Shown here one piece after another: positions 1-8,369 of a stretch of 64,000 bases of DNA. Source of the DNA: Nocardia brevicatena NBRC 12119 (GTDB taxonomy: Bacteria; Actinomycetota; Actinomycetes; Mycobacteriales; Mycobacteriaceae); contig NZ_BAFU01000019.1 of NCBI RefSeq assembly GCF_000308495.1, positions 1 to 64,000 on the forward strand. Reading direction: 5' to 3'. Both the position numbers and the translations under genes were made by a program. The first letter of the stretch is position 1, and every line of letters starts with the position of its first letter. The notes under the pieces were generated by a model. The model was given only the letters and a program-made list of their open reading frames with translations. It was not told the origin of the DNA and did not search any database.

Positions 1-219
1 TGCGAATCGCGACCACCGTTACCCTGCCATCCCGTTCATCGGCCCGAGTTGCCTGCGTGAAGCATACGACCGGATCGCCTGCTATGTGCCCGTACCGTGC
101 CCGTCGAATCTCAGCGGGTGTCTCACGTGGGGAGTTTTGTAGCAGGTGCGCGTTGCAGCGCTCCGCACTCGCGAGTCGGCGTTGGACCTGCCGGCTTGCT
201 CGTACCCGACTCTTGTCTC

Positions 220-1326
220 TTACGATTCGGCGGCGGCGTGGTCGGGTGATCGGGAAAAGGAGTCGAGCCGTCGCTCTGCGAACCGAATTGCTGCCGTGCC
301 GGTGCCGATTCCTTCGGCCTTGGCTGTTGTGATGATGTCGCGGCACCGGTCGAAGATGCGCGCGACGTCGGTTTCGACAGTGGTGCTGTCTGTGCCGTTC
401 AGTTCCCCGGCGACTTGGATGATGCCGCCGGCGTTGGCGACGAAGTCCGGTACCCACGTAATCCGGCGTTCGTTCAGGGTGTGCTCTACAGCGGGGCTCG
501 CGAGTTGGTTGTTGGCTGCGCCGCATACCAGCCTGGCTTCGATGGTCTCGACGCCGGCTGCGGTGAGGGTGCCGCCGAGCGCGCATGGCGCGTACACATC
601 TACCCGGGCGTCGGCAACCGTGTCCACTATCCGAACGTCGGGGTTCTCCTTCGACAGGCGTTGCAGTGCCGCGTCGTTCACGTCCGTGGCGCAGACGTCG
701 GCACCGTCGGCGAGCAGCAATGCGATCAGTTCGCGGCCGACCTTGCCGACTCCCTCTACGCCCACCGTGCGGCCCGCGAGAGTAGGCGCGCCCCAAACGG
801 ATTCGGCGCCTGCGCGCATGGCATGGAAAACGCCGAGCGCGGTCAGCCGGGCGCTGTCGCCGGAGCCGCCCGCGGTCGTACTGCGGCCTGTCACGTAGGA
901 GGTATAGCGGCCGATGGTGTCCAGGTCGTCGGTATCGGTGCCGACGTCACCCGCGGTGATGTATCGCCCGCCGAGGGTTTCGACGAATCGCGCGTAGGCT
1001 GCCCACAGCGCGTCGCTCTTGTCGACGGCCGGGTCGCCGATGATCACGGCCTTACCGCCACCGAGGTCGACGCCCGCGGCGGCGGACTTGTAGGTCATTC
1101 CCCACGACAGGCGTAGCACGTCATCGAGCGCGCGGGCCTCACCGGCGTAAGGGTACATGCGGGTGCCGCCCAGTGCGGGGCCCAGTGCAGTGGAGTGGAT
1201 TGCGATGATCGCCTTGAGCCCGGATGCGTCGTCCTCACAGAACACGACCTGCTCATGAGGTCGGGTGCTCAGCATGTGGGAGCGGCCGAAGACCAGGGCG
1301 TCGGCGTCTGTATGTGCTGTGGTCAA
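220..1326 (-). CDS. Leucine/valine-type amino acid dehydrogenase (Glu/Leu/Phe/Val family)
   Basis: NAD-dependent oxidative deamination of a branched-chain amino acid to its 2-oxo acid is the expected reaction. Seen: the N-terminal catalytic region carries MTYKSAAAG (Lys about residue 80) followed by LGGGK (Lys about 92), the usual lysine pair of this family. A Rossmann region with VEGVGKVG and a C-terminal NxGG-type segment (FVANAGG) follow. I chose the TTG at 1326 because a GGAAAGG ribosome site lies about 8 nt upstream and the N-terminus then matches family length (368 aa). The open frame continues to 1500 but that part looks untranslated; ATG 1275 is the alternative. The gene lies 124 nt downstream of the indolepyruvate oxidoreductase on the same strand, so a joint amino-acid catabolism role is inferred. 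Leu versus Val preference cannot be read from sequence. Confidence 0.9.
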   Translation of the reverse strand: MTTAHTDADALVFGRSHMLSTRPHEQVVFCEDDASGLKAIIAIHSTALGPALGGTRMYPYAGEARALDDVLRLSWGMTYKSAAAGVDLGGGKAVIIGDPAVDKSDALWAAYARFVETLGGRYITAGDVGTDTDDLDTIGRYTSYVTGRSTTAGGSGDSARLTALGVFHAMRAGAESVWGAPTLAGRTVGVEGVGKVGRELIALLLADGADVCATDVNDAALQRLSKENPDVRIVDTVADARVDVYAPCALGGTLTAAGVETIEARLVCGAANNQLASPAVEHTLNERRITWVPDFVANAGGIIQVAGELNGTDSTTVETDVARIFDRCRDIITTAKAEGIGTGTAAIRFAERRLDSFSRSPDHAAAES

Positions 1327-1450
1327 GGGAGGGGCCTTTCCGGCTGGTTCGGTGGGGGAACGCGGGCCGCGGCGGCAAGGCCGCGAGCGGAATCGCGAGA
1401 GCTCGCCGGTGTGCGAAACGTCTCGGGATGGACGGGGTACAGCTGGGAAA

Positions 1451-4400
1451 TCAGCACTCGATGCCGAGTTCGCGCAGACGCGACCGGTACAACTCGACAT
1501 TGCCGAGCTTGATGTCCTCGTAACCGCGGACCAGATCGGGCAGGCCGGCGGCTTCGGTGGCGGTGGCGTAGGTCTCCGGGCGGAGCTCGTCGGTGAGTCG
1601 CTCGATCATCGTGGTGTAGTGGGACAGCAGCTCGCGTTCTACCTTCCGCACATGGGCGTAACCGAAAGGGTCCAACCGGGTGCCACGCAGAAACTTGCCC
1701 TTGGCCAGGACTTTCAGCGCCACATGGCTTCGCGGGCCCAGACCGATCTTCTTCTTGCGGCCCAGCACCCGCAGCATCGGCGGATGCAGCTTGTAGGTGA
1801 GCTTCTCGCCGCCGGGGACCTGAGCACGGATATCGGCGAGGAAGGCGGGATCGACCAGTAGACGAGCCACCTCGTACTCATCCTTGTACGCGGTCAACTT
1901 GTACAGACCGTGGGCGACCGCCTCGCTGAACTCGGTCCGTTCGGTGACCTTGCGCTCGGCGCTCCACACGGCCTGGACCGAATCGATGTAGCGCCGCGCG
2001 GCTTTCGTGTTCTGGTACGCGATCAGTTCACCGGCGCGGAGTTCGACTATCCGTCGCACCTCGCCATCGAGTGTGGTGCCGGTCATCAGATCGGCGGGTA
2101 CGGGCGCCGAAGTACGTTTCGGCGCGGGCTCGCCTACGGCGCCGGTGAACGCCGCCGGATCGGCCACCGCGACTCGGCCCCAGCGGAAGGCCGAGATGTT
2201 TGCGGCGACGGCAACACCGTTGATTGCGATGGCTTCCTCGACCGTGGTGGCGGGCAGGCGGAGACCGCCGGACTGGACTGCGGCGCCGACGATAAGGAAG
2301 TTGGCGGCGGTGGTGTTGCCGAACAGCGCCTGAGCAGAGGTCAGTGCATCGAGGTGAATCAGCGAATGCGTGACTGCCTCCAAACGGTTCAGGAGCGACC
2401 GGGTGTCCGGGTAGTCGACGGTTTTGTCGTAGACCATGTCGCCCGTAGGTGTCCGGCCGGTGGAGGCGACCGCTACGGTGCGTGCGGGGGCACAATAGGG
2501 CAGGTTTGCGGTGTCGGTGGCGGTGAGCAGGTCGATTGCGAGGATGCAGTCGGCGCTGCCGGGGGTGAGGCGGTTGGATGGCTCCAGTTCGGTGGTCGAG
2601 AATCGCAAGTACGAGACAACGGGCCCGGCTTTCTGGCCCAGTCCGGTCCGGTCGAGGCTTTCGACGGCATATCCTGCGCGCAAGGCAGCGGTGGCCAGCA
2701 CTTGGTTGACAGTGACGATGCCTGTGCCGCCAATTCCGGCGAGTAGGACGTTTTGGGTGTGGCGCGGCGGTTCGAATCCCGGATCGACCACCTCGGGCGG
2801 CTCGATGGTGTCGCCGGCGTGTTTGCCTGCACTGCGGGAGCTTTTCGCATGTTCGGCATCCGGTAGCTCGACTGTGACGAACGACGGGCAGTCACCGTCG
2901 AGACAGCTGTAGTCGGTGTTGCAGGAGGTCTGGTCGATGCGAGTCTTGCGCCCGAATTCGGTTTCCACCGGCTGTACGGACAGGCAGTTGGATTTGACAC
3001 CGCAGTCGCCGCAGCCCTCGCAAACCGCTTCGTTGATCAGCACGCGGGTATTGCGTGTCGGGAGAGTGCCGCGCTTGCGTTGGCGGCGGGCATCGGCGGC
3101 GCAGTGCTGGTCGTAGATGAGAACGGTGACACCGGGGATCTCGCGCAGCAATCGCTGCGCCTCGTCGAGGCGGTCGCGATGCCACAGCAGCGTGCCTTTG
3201 GCGAGCGCTTTTCGGTTATGCCGCTTGGGCTCGTCGGCGCAGATGATGATCTGCTCGACTCCCTCGGTGGTGAGTTTGTGGGTCAGCTGTGCGACGCTCA
3301 GTCCGCCTTCGACATCCTGCGCGCCGGTCATGGCCACGACCTCGTTGTAGAGCAGCTTGTATGTGATGTTCACTCCGGCCGCGACGCAGGCCTGCACGGC
3401 CAGTTGACCCGAGTGGAAAAAGGTGCCGTCGCCGATGTTCTGGAATATGTGCGGTACGTCGGTGAACGGCGCCTGCCCGATCCATTGGCTGCCTTCGCCA
3501 CCCATCTGGGTCAGGCCGGTTACCTCGGAATCGCTGCGGCCGGACATGGTGACCAGGGTGTGGCAGCCGATGCCGCCGGCACCGATGGAGCCCTCCGGCA
3601 ACGCGGTGGAACGGTTGTGCGGGCAGCCGCTGCAGAAGTAGGCGGTTCGCTTTGCCGGAAGGACCTCGAGCGTGAGCGGGGGCGGGGGAGCCTTTTTCAG
3701 TTCGACTCGGTCTCGCAGTACTCGGCGTAGCGGCCCGAGCAGGCGACCCGGCGTGAGTTCGCCGCCGACCGGGAACAGCGGTCTGCCTTGGTTGTCTTTC
3801 TTACCGATGATCTGTGGCGCGTCGGGGGTGCCGTAGAGGATCTCACGAATCTGGGTCTCGATGAAGGCGGTTTTGTCTTCCACGACGATGAGCTGCACCA
3901 GCCCGTGCGCGAACTCGGTCACGACCTGCTGACCGACCGGGTACGGCATGCCGATGCGCAATAGCCTGATGCCATAGTGCCGCATGGTGGCCTCATCCAC
4001 TCCCAGATCCAGCAAGGCCTGCTTCACGGCGTCGAAAGTGGGTCCGGTGGCGGCGATTCCGATCCGCGCGCCGTCGGGATCGACCTCGATCTCGTCGAGG
4101 GCGTTTGCCTCTCCGAAGGCGTGCACTGTGGCCCACCGCGGCCCGTACAGATCGGCCTCGGCGAGCAGGCTGTGGGTCGGCGCGGCCATCGGACGCTGCC
4201 GGTAAGCGTAAGGCTTTCCCTCCCAGTGGATCTCGGGGGTGGAAATGGTGAGGTCTGCTACCGATGTGTCGACGGTCCACGCCCCGTCGGCGACATCGGC
4301 GACGATCTTCATCGCGACAGCGCAACCCGATGCCCGAGACAGCGCGATGCCCCGCATGCCCATGGTGATGATTTCCTCGGCATTGCGTGGAAAGAGCACC

Positions 4401-4945
4401 GGAATTCCCATGGCGGCCAGGGACCGTTCACTGGCGGCAGGCACCGTCGACGACTTGGATGCCGGGTCGTCGCCGACCAATAGCAGTACGCCGCCGCGGG
4501 GGTTGACCCCGTACATATTGGCATGTCGCAGCGCGTCGGTCGCGCGGTCGAGGCCAGGGCCTTTTCCGTACCAGATACCGATGACGCCGTCGTGGGTCGG
4601 TGTGCCGGTGTGCAGCTCTGTCTGACTGCCCCAGACCGAGGTGGCCGCCAGTTCCTCGTTGAGCCCCGGTACGAAGACGATGTCGTGTGCGGCGAGCACG
4701 CCGGGCATACCGCCCAACAACCTGTCGACGCCGGCCAGTGGACTGCCTTGGTAGCCGGAGACGAACGTTGCGACTCGTCTGCCTGCTCGGGCGTCTCGCG
4801 CGTGTTGTTCGACCATCAGTCGGGCAATGGCCTGCACGCCCGTCAACAGGACCGGACCGACGCCGGGGCGGTAGCGGTCTGCGAGGTCGTAGGAGGGGAC
4901 CGGTGTCGACGCTCGGAGATCGAACGGGCGGGCAACGCTGGTCAT
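1451..4945 (-). CDS. Indolepyruvate ferredoxin oxidoreductase, fused alpha/beta form
   Basis: A 1164-residue single-chain 2-oxoacid:ferredoxin oxidoreductase that decarboxylates aryl or branched 2-oxo acids to acyl-CoA. Domain order: pyrimidine-binding TPP domain (about 30-250); transketolase-C-like part (about 290-400); TPP-binding domain around 430-560 with GDGTFFHSG; a ferredoxin-like Cys cluster (CEGCGDCGVKSNC, about 637-690, with further Cys downstream); and a gamma-type domain beginning NVLLAGIGGTGIV (about 725). The length fits the fused bacterial IorA-IorB-like proteins rather than the archaeal two-subunit enzyme. The gene sits between an Lrp-type regulator and an amino acid dehydrogenase. 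The dehydrogenase would supply 2-oxo acids and this enzyme would consume them (inference). Confidence 0.93.
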   Translation of the reverse strand: MTSVARPFDLRASTPVPSYDLADRYRPGVGPVLLTGVQAIARLMVEQHARDARAGRRVATFVSGYQGSPLAGVDRLLGGMPGVLAAHDIVFVPGLNEELAATSVWGSQTELHTGTPTHDGVIGIWYGKGPGLDRATDALRHANMYGVNPRGGVLLLVGDDPASKSSTVPAASERSLAAMGIPVLFPRNAEEIITMGMRGIALSRASGCAVAMKIVADVADGAWTVDTSVADLTISTPEIHWEGKPYAYRQRPMAAPTHSLLAEADLYGPRWATVHAFGEANALDEIEVDPDGARIGIAATGPTFDAVKQALLDLGVDEATMRHYGIRLLRIGMPYPVGQQVVTEFAHGLVQLIVVEDKTAFIETQIREILYGTPDAPQIIGKKDNQGRPLFPVGGELTPGRLLGPLRRVLRDRVELKKAPPPPLTLEVLPAKRTAYFCSGCPHNRSTALPEGSIGAGGIGCHTLVTMSGRSDSEVTGLTQMGGEGSQWIGQAPFTDVPHIFQNIGDGTFFHSGQLAVQACVAAGVNITYKLLYNEVVAMTGAQDVEGGLSVAQLTHKLTTEGVEQIIICADEPKRHNRKALAKGTLLWHRDRLDEAQRLLREIPGVTVLIYDQHCAADARRQRKRGTLPTRNTRVLINEAVCEGCGDCGVKSNCLSVQPVETEFGRKTRIDQTSCNTDYSCLDGDCPSFVTVELPDAEHAKSSRSAGKHAGDTIEPPEVVDPGFEPPRHTQNVLLAGIGGTGIVTVNQVLATAALRAGYAVESLDRTGLGQKAGPVVSYLRFSTTELEPSNRLTPGSADCILAIDLLTATDTANLPYCAPARTVAVASTGRTPTGDMVYDKTVDYPDTRSLLNRLEAVTHSLIHLDALTSAQALFGNTTAANFLIVGAAVQSGGLRLPATTVEEAIAINGVAVAANISAFRWGRVAVADPAAFTGAVGEPAPKRTSAPVPADLMTGTTLDGEVRRIVELRAGELIAYQNTKAARRYIDSVQAVWSAERKVTERTEFSEAVAHGLYKLTAYKDEYEVARLLVDPAFLADIRAQVPGGEKLTYKLHPPMLRVLGRKKKIGLGPRSHVALKVLAKGKFLRGTRLDPFGYAHVRKVERELLSHYTTMIERLTDELRPETYATATEAAGLPDLVRGYEDIKLGNVELYRSRLRELGIEC

Positions 4946-5140
4946 GAACAGTCACCACACTTTCCACAACCCAGATCGTGAGCTGCACAAGGATCGAACT
5001 AGCAATCAGCTCAGCAAAATTTGCCGTGTAGTGGAGAATCCATCAACTGTTACGGAAAATGATGATCAATCTGATCAATAGTGATCTGGAGCACTGTGTC
5101 GACCGCAGCATTCTGCTCGAGTCGGGCCGAACGTGGCTCG
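4946..5140 (-). promoter_or_regulatory. Presumed promoter/Lrp-operator region of the oxidoreductase gene
   Basis: This 195-nt gap between the Lrp-type regulator and the oxidoreductase start is clearly more AT-rich than its surroundings. TGATCA occurs at 5063-5068 and 5072-5077, with a third TGATC at 5082-5086, spaced 9-10 bp apart. Phased AT-rich half-sites are typical of Lrp/AsnC operators, so this is a plausible target of the adjacent regulator. No clear -10/-35 pair was assigned. Confidence 0.4.
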
Positions 5141-5626
5141 TCAAGACCGTTCGCGGCTTCTGGTGAGGTGATCGACCAGGGGCAGTGCCCTGTACTCGAT
5201 CGGTGTGGCCAAGGCGAGCATCGTCTCGGTCTGCCGCACGCCGCCGATGGCATGCATGCGCTTGATGATGTCGAGCAGCTCCTGCTGCGTTTGGGCCGCC
5301 ACCCTCACGAGTAGATCCGCGTGTCCGGTAGTCGCATGGACCTCGAGCACGTGGGGGAAGGCGCGCAGCGCCTCGATGATGTCGTCCATCCTGTTCTGGT
5401 CGGTCTCGATACCGACGAACGCGTGTACAGCGAAGCCCAACGCCTGCAGATTCACGTGGGGCGGATATCCCCGCACCGCCCCCGACGTTTCCAGGCGCTT
5501 CATCCGTGCCTGCACGGTATTGCGGGCGACTTTCAAACGTGCTGCCAGGTCCAGGATCGGTGCCCGCGGGTCGGACGCCAGTTCACGGAGTAACGCGGAA
5601 TCCAATAGGTCGAGCTTGATGGCCAT
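5141..5626 (-). CDS. Lrp/AsnC family transcriptional regulator
   Basis: A 161-residue protein. An N-terminal winged helix-turn-helix (about 5-60: DSALLRELASDPRAPILDLA, then ARNTVQARMKRL) precedes a RAM/AsnC effector domain (about 70-145) with the usual GHADLLVRVA segment. Family members bind amino acids and act as dimers, octamers or larger assemblies on AT-rich DNA. Its position directly upstream of the oxidoreductase and amino acid dehydrogenase genes, all on the same strand, suggests it controls their expression in response to branched-chain or aromatic amino acids (inference). Confidence 0.92.
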   Translation of the reverse strand: MAIKLDLLDSALLRELASDPRAPILDLAARLKVARNTVQARMKRLETSGAVRGYPPHVNLQALGFAVHAFVGIETDQNRMDDIIEALRAFPHVLEVHATTGHADLLVRVAAQTQQELLDIIKRMHAIGGVRQTETMLALATPIEYRALPLVDHLTRSRERS

Positions 5627-6014
5627 GACGACGCATTGTTACACGGGCCTCCTCGGCCGCCTCGGCCCGTATCCGGCGCGGGCTTGCGGGGGTCCTGGGG
5701 ATGCTCCGCAGAGGCAGCCGGTAATGGCGGACCAGGCGCGGTTTACCGCACGGTTGCCTGAGCGTAACGGCGAATGTGGTCCTGGCCCGGTACGAACCGC
5801 CGGTAGGACACCGAGCGGTAGCGCTTCCGGACCGGCCGGCGCCGGTCGCGGTTGCTCGGGAGAGGTCAGGGGCGATGACTTCGGTGCGATTCCTGTTGCG
5901 GGAGTTGTCGCACGGCGCAGGTATGGCCTGCCCGGGGAAGGTGCGGAACGTCCAGGTGGAGACGGTGGTCCGGGCGATCTCGAGGAAGTCGTCGGCCTGC
6001 TGCCCGCCGCGCGC
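5627..6014. other. 388-nt stretch without a supportable gene
   Basis: No reading frame here has a credible start, ribosome site and family resemblance. On the minus strand, the frame that continues past the stop of the YbaB-like gene stays open for about 80 codons. It reads plausibly for the first 25 (ADDFLEIARTTVSTW) and then degenerates, so a decayed downstream gene is possible but unproven. Confidence 0.4.
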
Positions 6015-6488
6015 TCACTCCTTGCCGGGATCGCGCTCCGCGGTCTGGTCGGTGTCGGGCGCCGTGCGGGTGGCTGCCTCGACGACTTCCCGGATGCCGC
6101 GCAGACTCGGCGCGCCCGGCAGCAGATCGGGAAGGTCCGGCAGCTCCTCGGCGATCCCGGTGATCGGCGAGATGATTTCCGCCAGCTGCTGCCGTGCCGC
6201 ATCGGCCGCGGCGCGGGCCGCCTCGGTGATGGATCGGGCGAGGTGTGCCGGCGGACCGCCTCGGAAAGCCCCGGCCACCAACCGGACATCGACGACGAGC
6301 CCGTACGCGTCGACGGTGACCTCGGCCAGCCGATCCGACGACCATGCCGACGATCGGCATCGCGACAACCGTTCGTGAACGCCCGGAATGTCCTCGCGTT
6401 GTTGATCCAGGCCATCCAGCAACGCACCGATGAGCCGCTTCATCCTGGCGGTCGCCTCGGTCAATTCATCCAGACTTCGATCGTCCAT
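6015..6488 (-). CDS. YbaB/EbfC-like protein, paralogue 1
   Basis: A 157-residue protein. An N-terminal helix (LTEATARMKRLIGALLDGL) is followed by a YbaB/EbfC-type core (AEVTVDAYGLVVDVRLVAGA, then a long helix) and an acidic tail with LPDLPDLLPGAPSLRGIR. It is clearly paralogous to the plus-strand 157-residue protein at 7864, sharing VTVDAYG, LARS and PDLPDL..APSLRGIR. ATG 6488 was chosen for the GGGGAAG site upstream; the frame is open further up but unlike the paralogue. YbaB-fold proteins occur beside ESX genes (EspL is one), so a chaperone or accessory role for the divergent WXG/CpnT-like proteins is inferred. DNA binding is an alternative. Confidence 0.8.
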   Translation of the reverse strand: MDDRSLDELTEATARMKRLIGALLDGLDQQREDIPGVHERLSRCRSSAWSSDRLAEVTVDAYGLVVDVRLVAGAFRGGPPAHLARSITEAARAAADAARQQLAEIISPITGIAEELPDLPDLLPGAPSLRGIREVVEAATRTAPDTDQTAERDPGKE

Positions 6489-6736
6489 CCGTGGCTTCCC
6501 CGAGTGCTCGTCACATGGTTGTCGGTGTGCGCTGCATCGACTATACGACGTCCAATATGCATACGCCTCTCGTTCGAGCGGCAGGCGCATGCACCAGGTT
6601 CCCGGTCTCCACTGGTGGGAATGCGTGACACTGGGCGTGCCTGACGTCCGGAATCGAAAATAGGGACTTATGAGGTCGATCGGCCGTCGTTGGCGTGACA
6701 ATTGTCGCGGCATGACCGTACCCACCGGTGCCGTTC
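6489..6736. promoter_or_regulatory. Divergent intergenic region, YbaB-like and WXG-like genes
   Basis: A 248-nt region between divergent genes that must hold promoters in both directions. It is less GC-rich than its flanks. I could not fix a -10/-35 pair with confidence. Confidence 0.3.
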
Positions 6737-7846
6737 ATGAGCCGCGTATTCTTCCTTGACTCCGACGAACTAGCTGGTCAGAGCCCCACGATTGCAGGGG
6801 CCGCGGAGGAGTTGGCTGCGGCGCTCCACAATCTCGAAACCGTGCTCGGTACCGAGGGGCGGTGCTGGGGTAACGACGAGCCCGGAAAGGTCTTCGAGCA
6901 GACGTACGATTCCGACGCGAAGCAGACCGTGGTGAATCTGCGGAACCTGGTCGGGACATTGCGATCGAGCGGGCAATCCTTCAAAGATATCGGCAACGTA
7001 TTCAACAATATGGATACCGATGCCGGTCGCCGGGTCCGAGGTCACGAATCGCCGTCCGAAACAACCGCATTCAGCCCGGCAGGTTCGCCGGGGAGCAATT
7101 ACCCCGCGTCGCGACCGAACACCGTGTCACCGCTGTCCGGTATCGATTCGAAGTCGCCGAATGGGCAGCGGCCGCACTCGGAATCGCCGGTCGGCAGTGA
7201 GCAGGGGCAGCGCGGCTCGCGACCACCGGCTGCCGATGACACCACCGGGAACATGCCGGGCTCCGGAGCCGTTGCGCCTTCCGGGCCGTCCGGGGAACCG
7301 CCGCAATCGCCCTCGGTCCGCGACGCGGCCTCGGCGGCCGGAGCCGTCGAGGACGGAGCCGTCGAGGACGGAGCCGGTCTCGTCACCGGGGATCCGCCGT
7401 CCGGAGCCACCATCGCGCAGGCGGCACAGACGATGCCGCCTGCCTCGCTCGACAATGCGTCCTCGGGTGCGGAAACGGCTGGTCCGGCGCCGAGCAGTCC
7501 GTGGTCTCGACCCAGCGAGCGCCCTGGTCCCGGCGGGCAATCACCCGGCTCGCAGTCCGGTCAGCCGTCGGGAAACCCACCTGGCACCCGCTCGTCGGCG
7601 CAGCCCCAGGGCTCCCGAGCGAAACAGCAACGCCGTGAACGGAAGAAGGACAACAAGCAGCAGAAGCGCCCACCCGAAGTTGCCGCCTCCGAGAATGCGG
7701 ACCGGCCACCCGCCGTGCCCACCCGGCCCACCGACCGAACGCGGCCGTCGGGCGGGTCGCGGAGGTACTCGACGCCCTGGTCGAAACCGGAACCCGTGGA
7801 GCCCGCGGAGACTACGCGGGCCGATGGGTCGAAAATCGGTCACTGA
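6737..7846 (+). CDS. WXG100-like protein with long disordered tail (CpnT-like helical domain)
   Basis: A 369-residue protein. Residues 1-95 form a helical WXG-type segment with CWGNDEPGKVFEQTY (W44-G45). This resembles the GDDPAGxxFGxxYD turn in the N-terminus of the mycobacterial toxin CpnT and related ESX-type proteins. The rest, about 100-369, is Pro/Ser/Gly-rich with a basic patch near 300-320 (KQQRRERKKDNKQQKRP), so it is probably unfolded. A 15-bp tandem duplication at about 7338-7373 encodes GAVEDGAVEDGA. ATG 6737 is preferred over GTG 6728; neither has a strong ribosome site. A YbaB-like gene follows after 17 nt and then the toxin-like gene, so the three are probably co-transcribed. 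No ESX core gene lies in the window. Confidence 0.72.
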   Translation: MSRVFFLDSDELAGQSPTIAGAAEELAAALHNLETVLGTEGRCWGNDEPGKVFEQTYDSDAKQTVVNLRNLVGTLRSSGQSFKDIGNVFNNMDTDAGRRVRGHESPSETTAFSPAGSPGSNYPASRPNTVSPLSGIDSKSPNGQRPHSESPVGSEQGQRGSRPPAADDTTGNMPGSGAVAPSGPSGEPPQSPSVRDAASAAGAVEDGAVEDGAGLVTGDPPSGATIAQAAQTMPPASLDNASSGAETAGPAPSSPWSRPSERPGPGGQSPGSQSGQPSGNPPGTRSSAQPQGSRAKQQRRERKKDNKQQKRPPEVAASENADRPPAVPTRPTDRTRPSGGSRRYSTPWSKPEPVEPAETTRADGSKIGH

Positions 7847-7863
7847 CGAAAGGACGAGTCCAC

Positions 7864-8337
7864 ATGAATCGACCGAGTTCCGAGGATCCGCGTTCGGCCC
7901 ACTCCGGATTGACACGGCTCGTAGATACACTGCTGGGCGGATTCGGTGAACAGTCGGCGGATCTCCCCGACATCGCCGCGCAGCTCACGGCTGCGCGCTC
8001 GTCGGCTTCGTCTTCCGATCATCTGGTGGAAGTGACGGTCGACGCATACGGAATCGTGATGGACGTGCAGCTGTCGCCCCAGGCGTTCCAGGCGAATTCG
8101 CCCGAACGGCTGGCCCGATCCGTCACCGAGGCGGCCCGGTCCGCTGCTCTGGCGGCGCAGCGGCGACGGGCCGAGATCGTTGCGCCGATCACCGGTACCG
8201 CCGGTGATCTGCCGGACCTGCCCGACTTGTTTCCGGATGCGCCGAGTCTGCGGGGAATCCGCGACATCACCGAGTCGGCCGAGCCCGGAAACGCCGAACC
8301 GGCGCGCGCTGACCGCGAGTACAGGTCCGGAGGATGA
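7864..8337 (+). CDS. YbaB/EbfC-like protein, paralogue 2
   Basis: A 157-residue YbaB/EbfC-type protein, paralogous to and the same length as the minus-strand protein ending at 6015. Core: VEVTVDAYGIVMDVQLSP, then LARSVTEAARSAALAAQRRR, then PDLPDLFPDAPSLRGIR. A GAAAGGA ribosome site precedes ATG 7864. It sits 17 nt after the WXG-like gene and 32 nt before the CpnT-like toxin gene. A helper role in loading or secreting that toxin is inferred from the position and from the YbaB-like fold of EspL in ESX loci. It is not shown by the sequence itself. Confidence 0.82.
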   Translation: MNRPSSEDPRSAHSGLTRLVDTLLGGFGEQSADLPDIAAQLTAARSSASSSDHLVEVTVDAYGIVMDVQLSPQAFQANSPERLARSVTEAARSAALAAQRRRAEIVAPITGTAGDLPDLPDLFPDAPSLRGIRDITESAEPGNAEPARADREYRSGG

Positions 8338-8369
8338 ATGGTCGTCGCCGAGCACCGCCCTGGTAAGCG

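Noticed and set aside
1-219. Possible gene fragment at the left edge
   Set aside because: Short plus-strand frames here run into the antisense of the dehydrogenase gene and show no coding signs; nothing is supportable.
5866-6360. Minus-strand Arg-rich open frame overlapping the YbaB-like gene
   Set aside because: It overlaps the recognisable YbaB-like frame and has no family resemblance.
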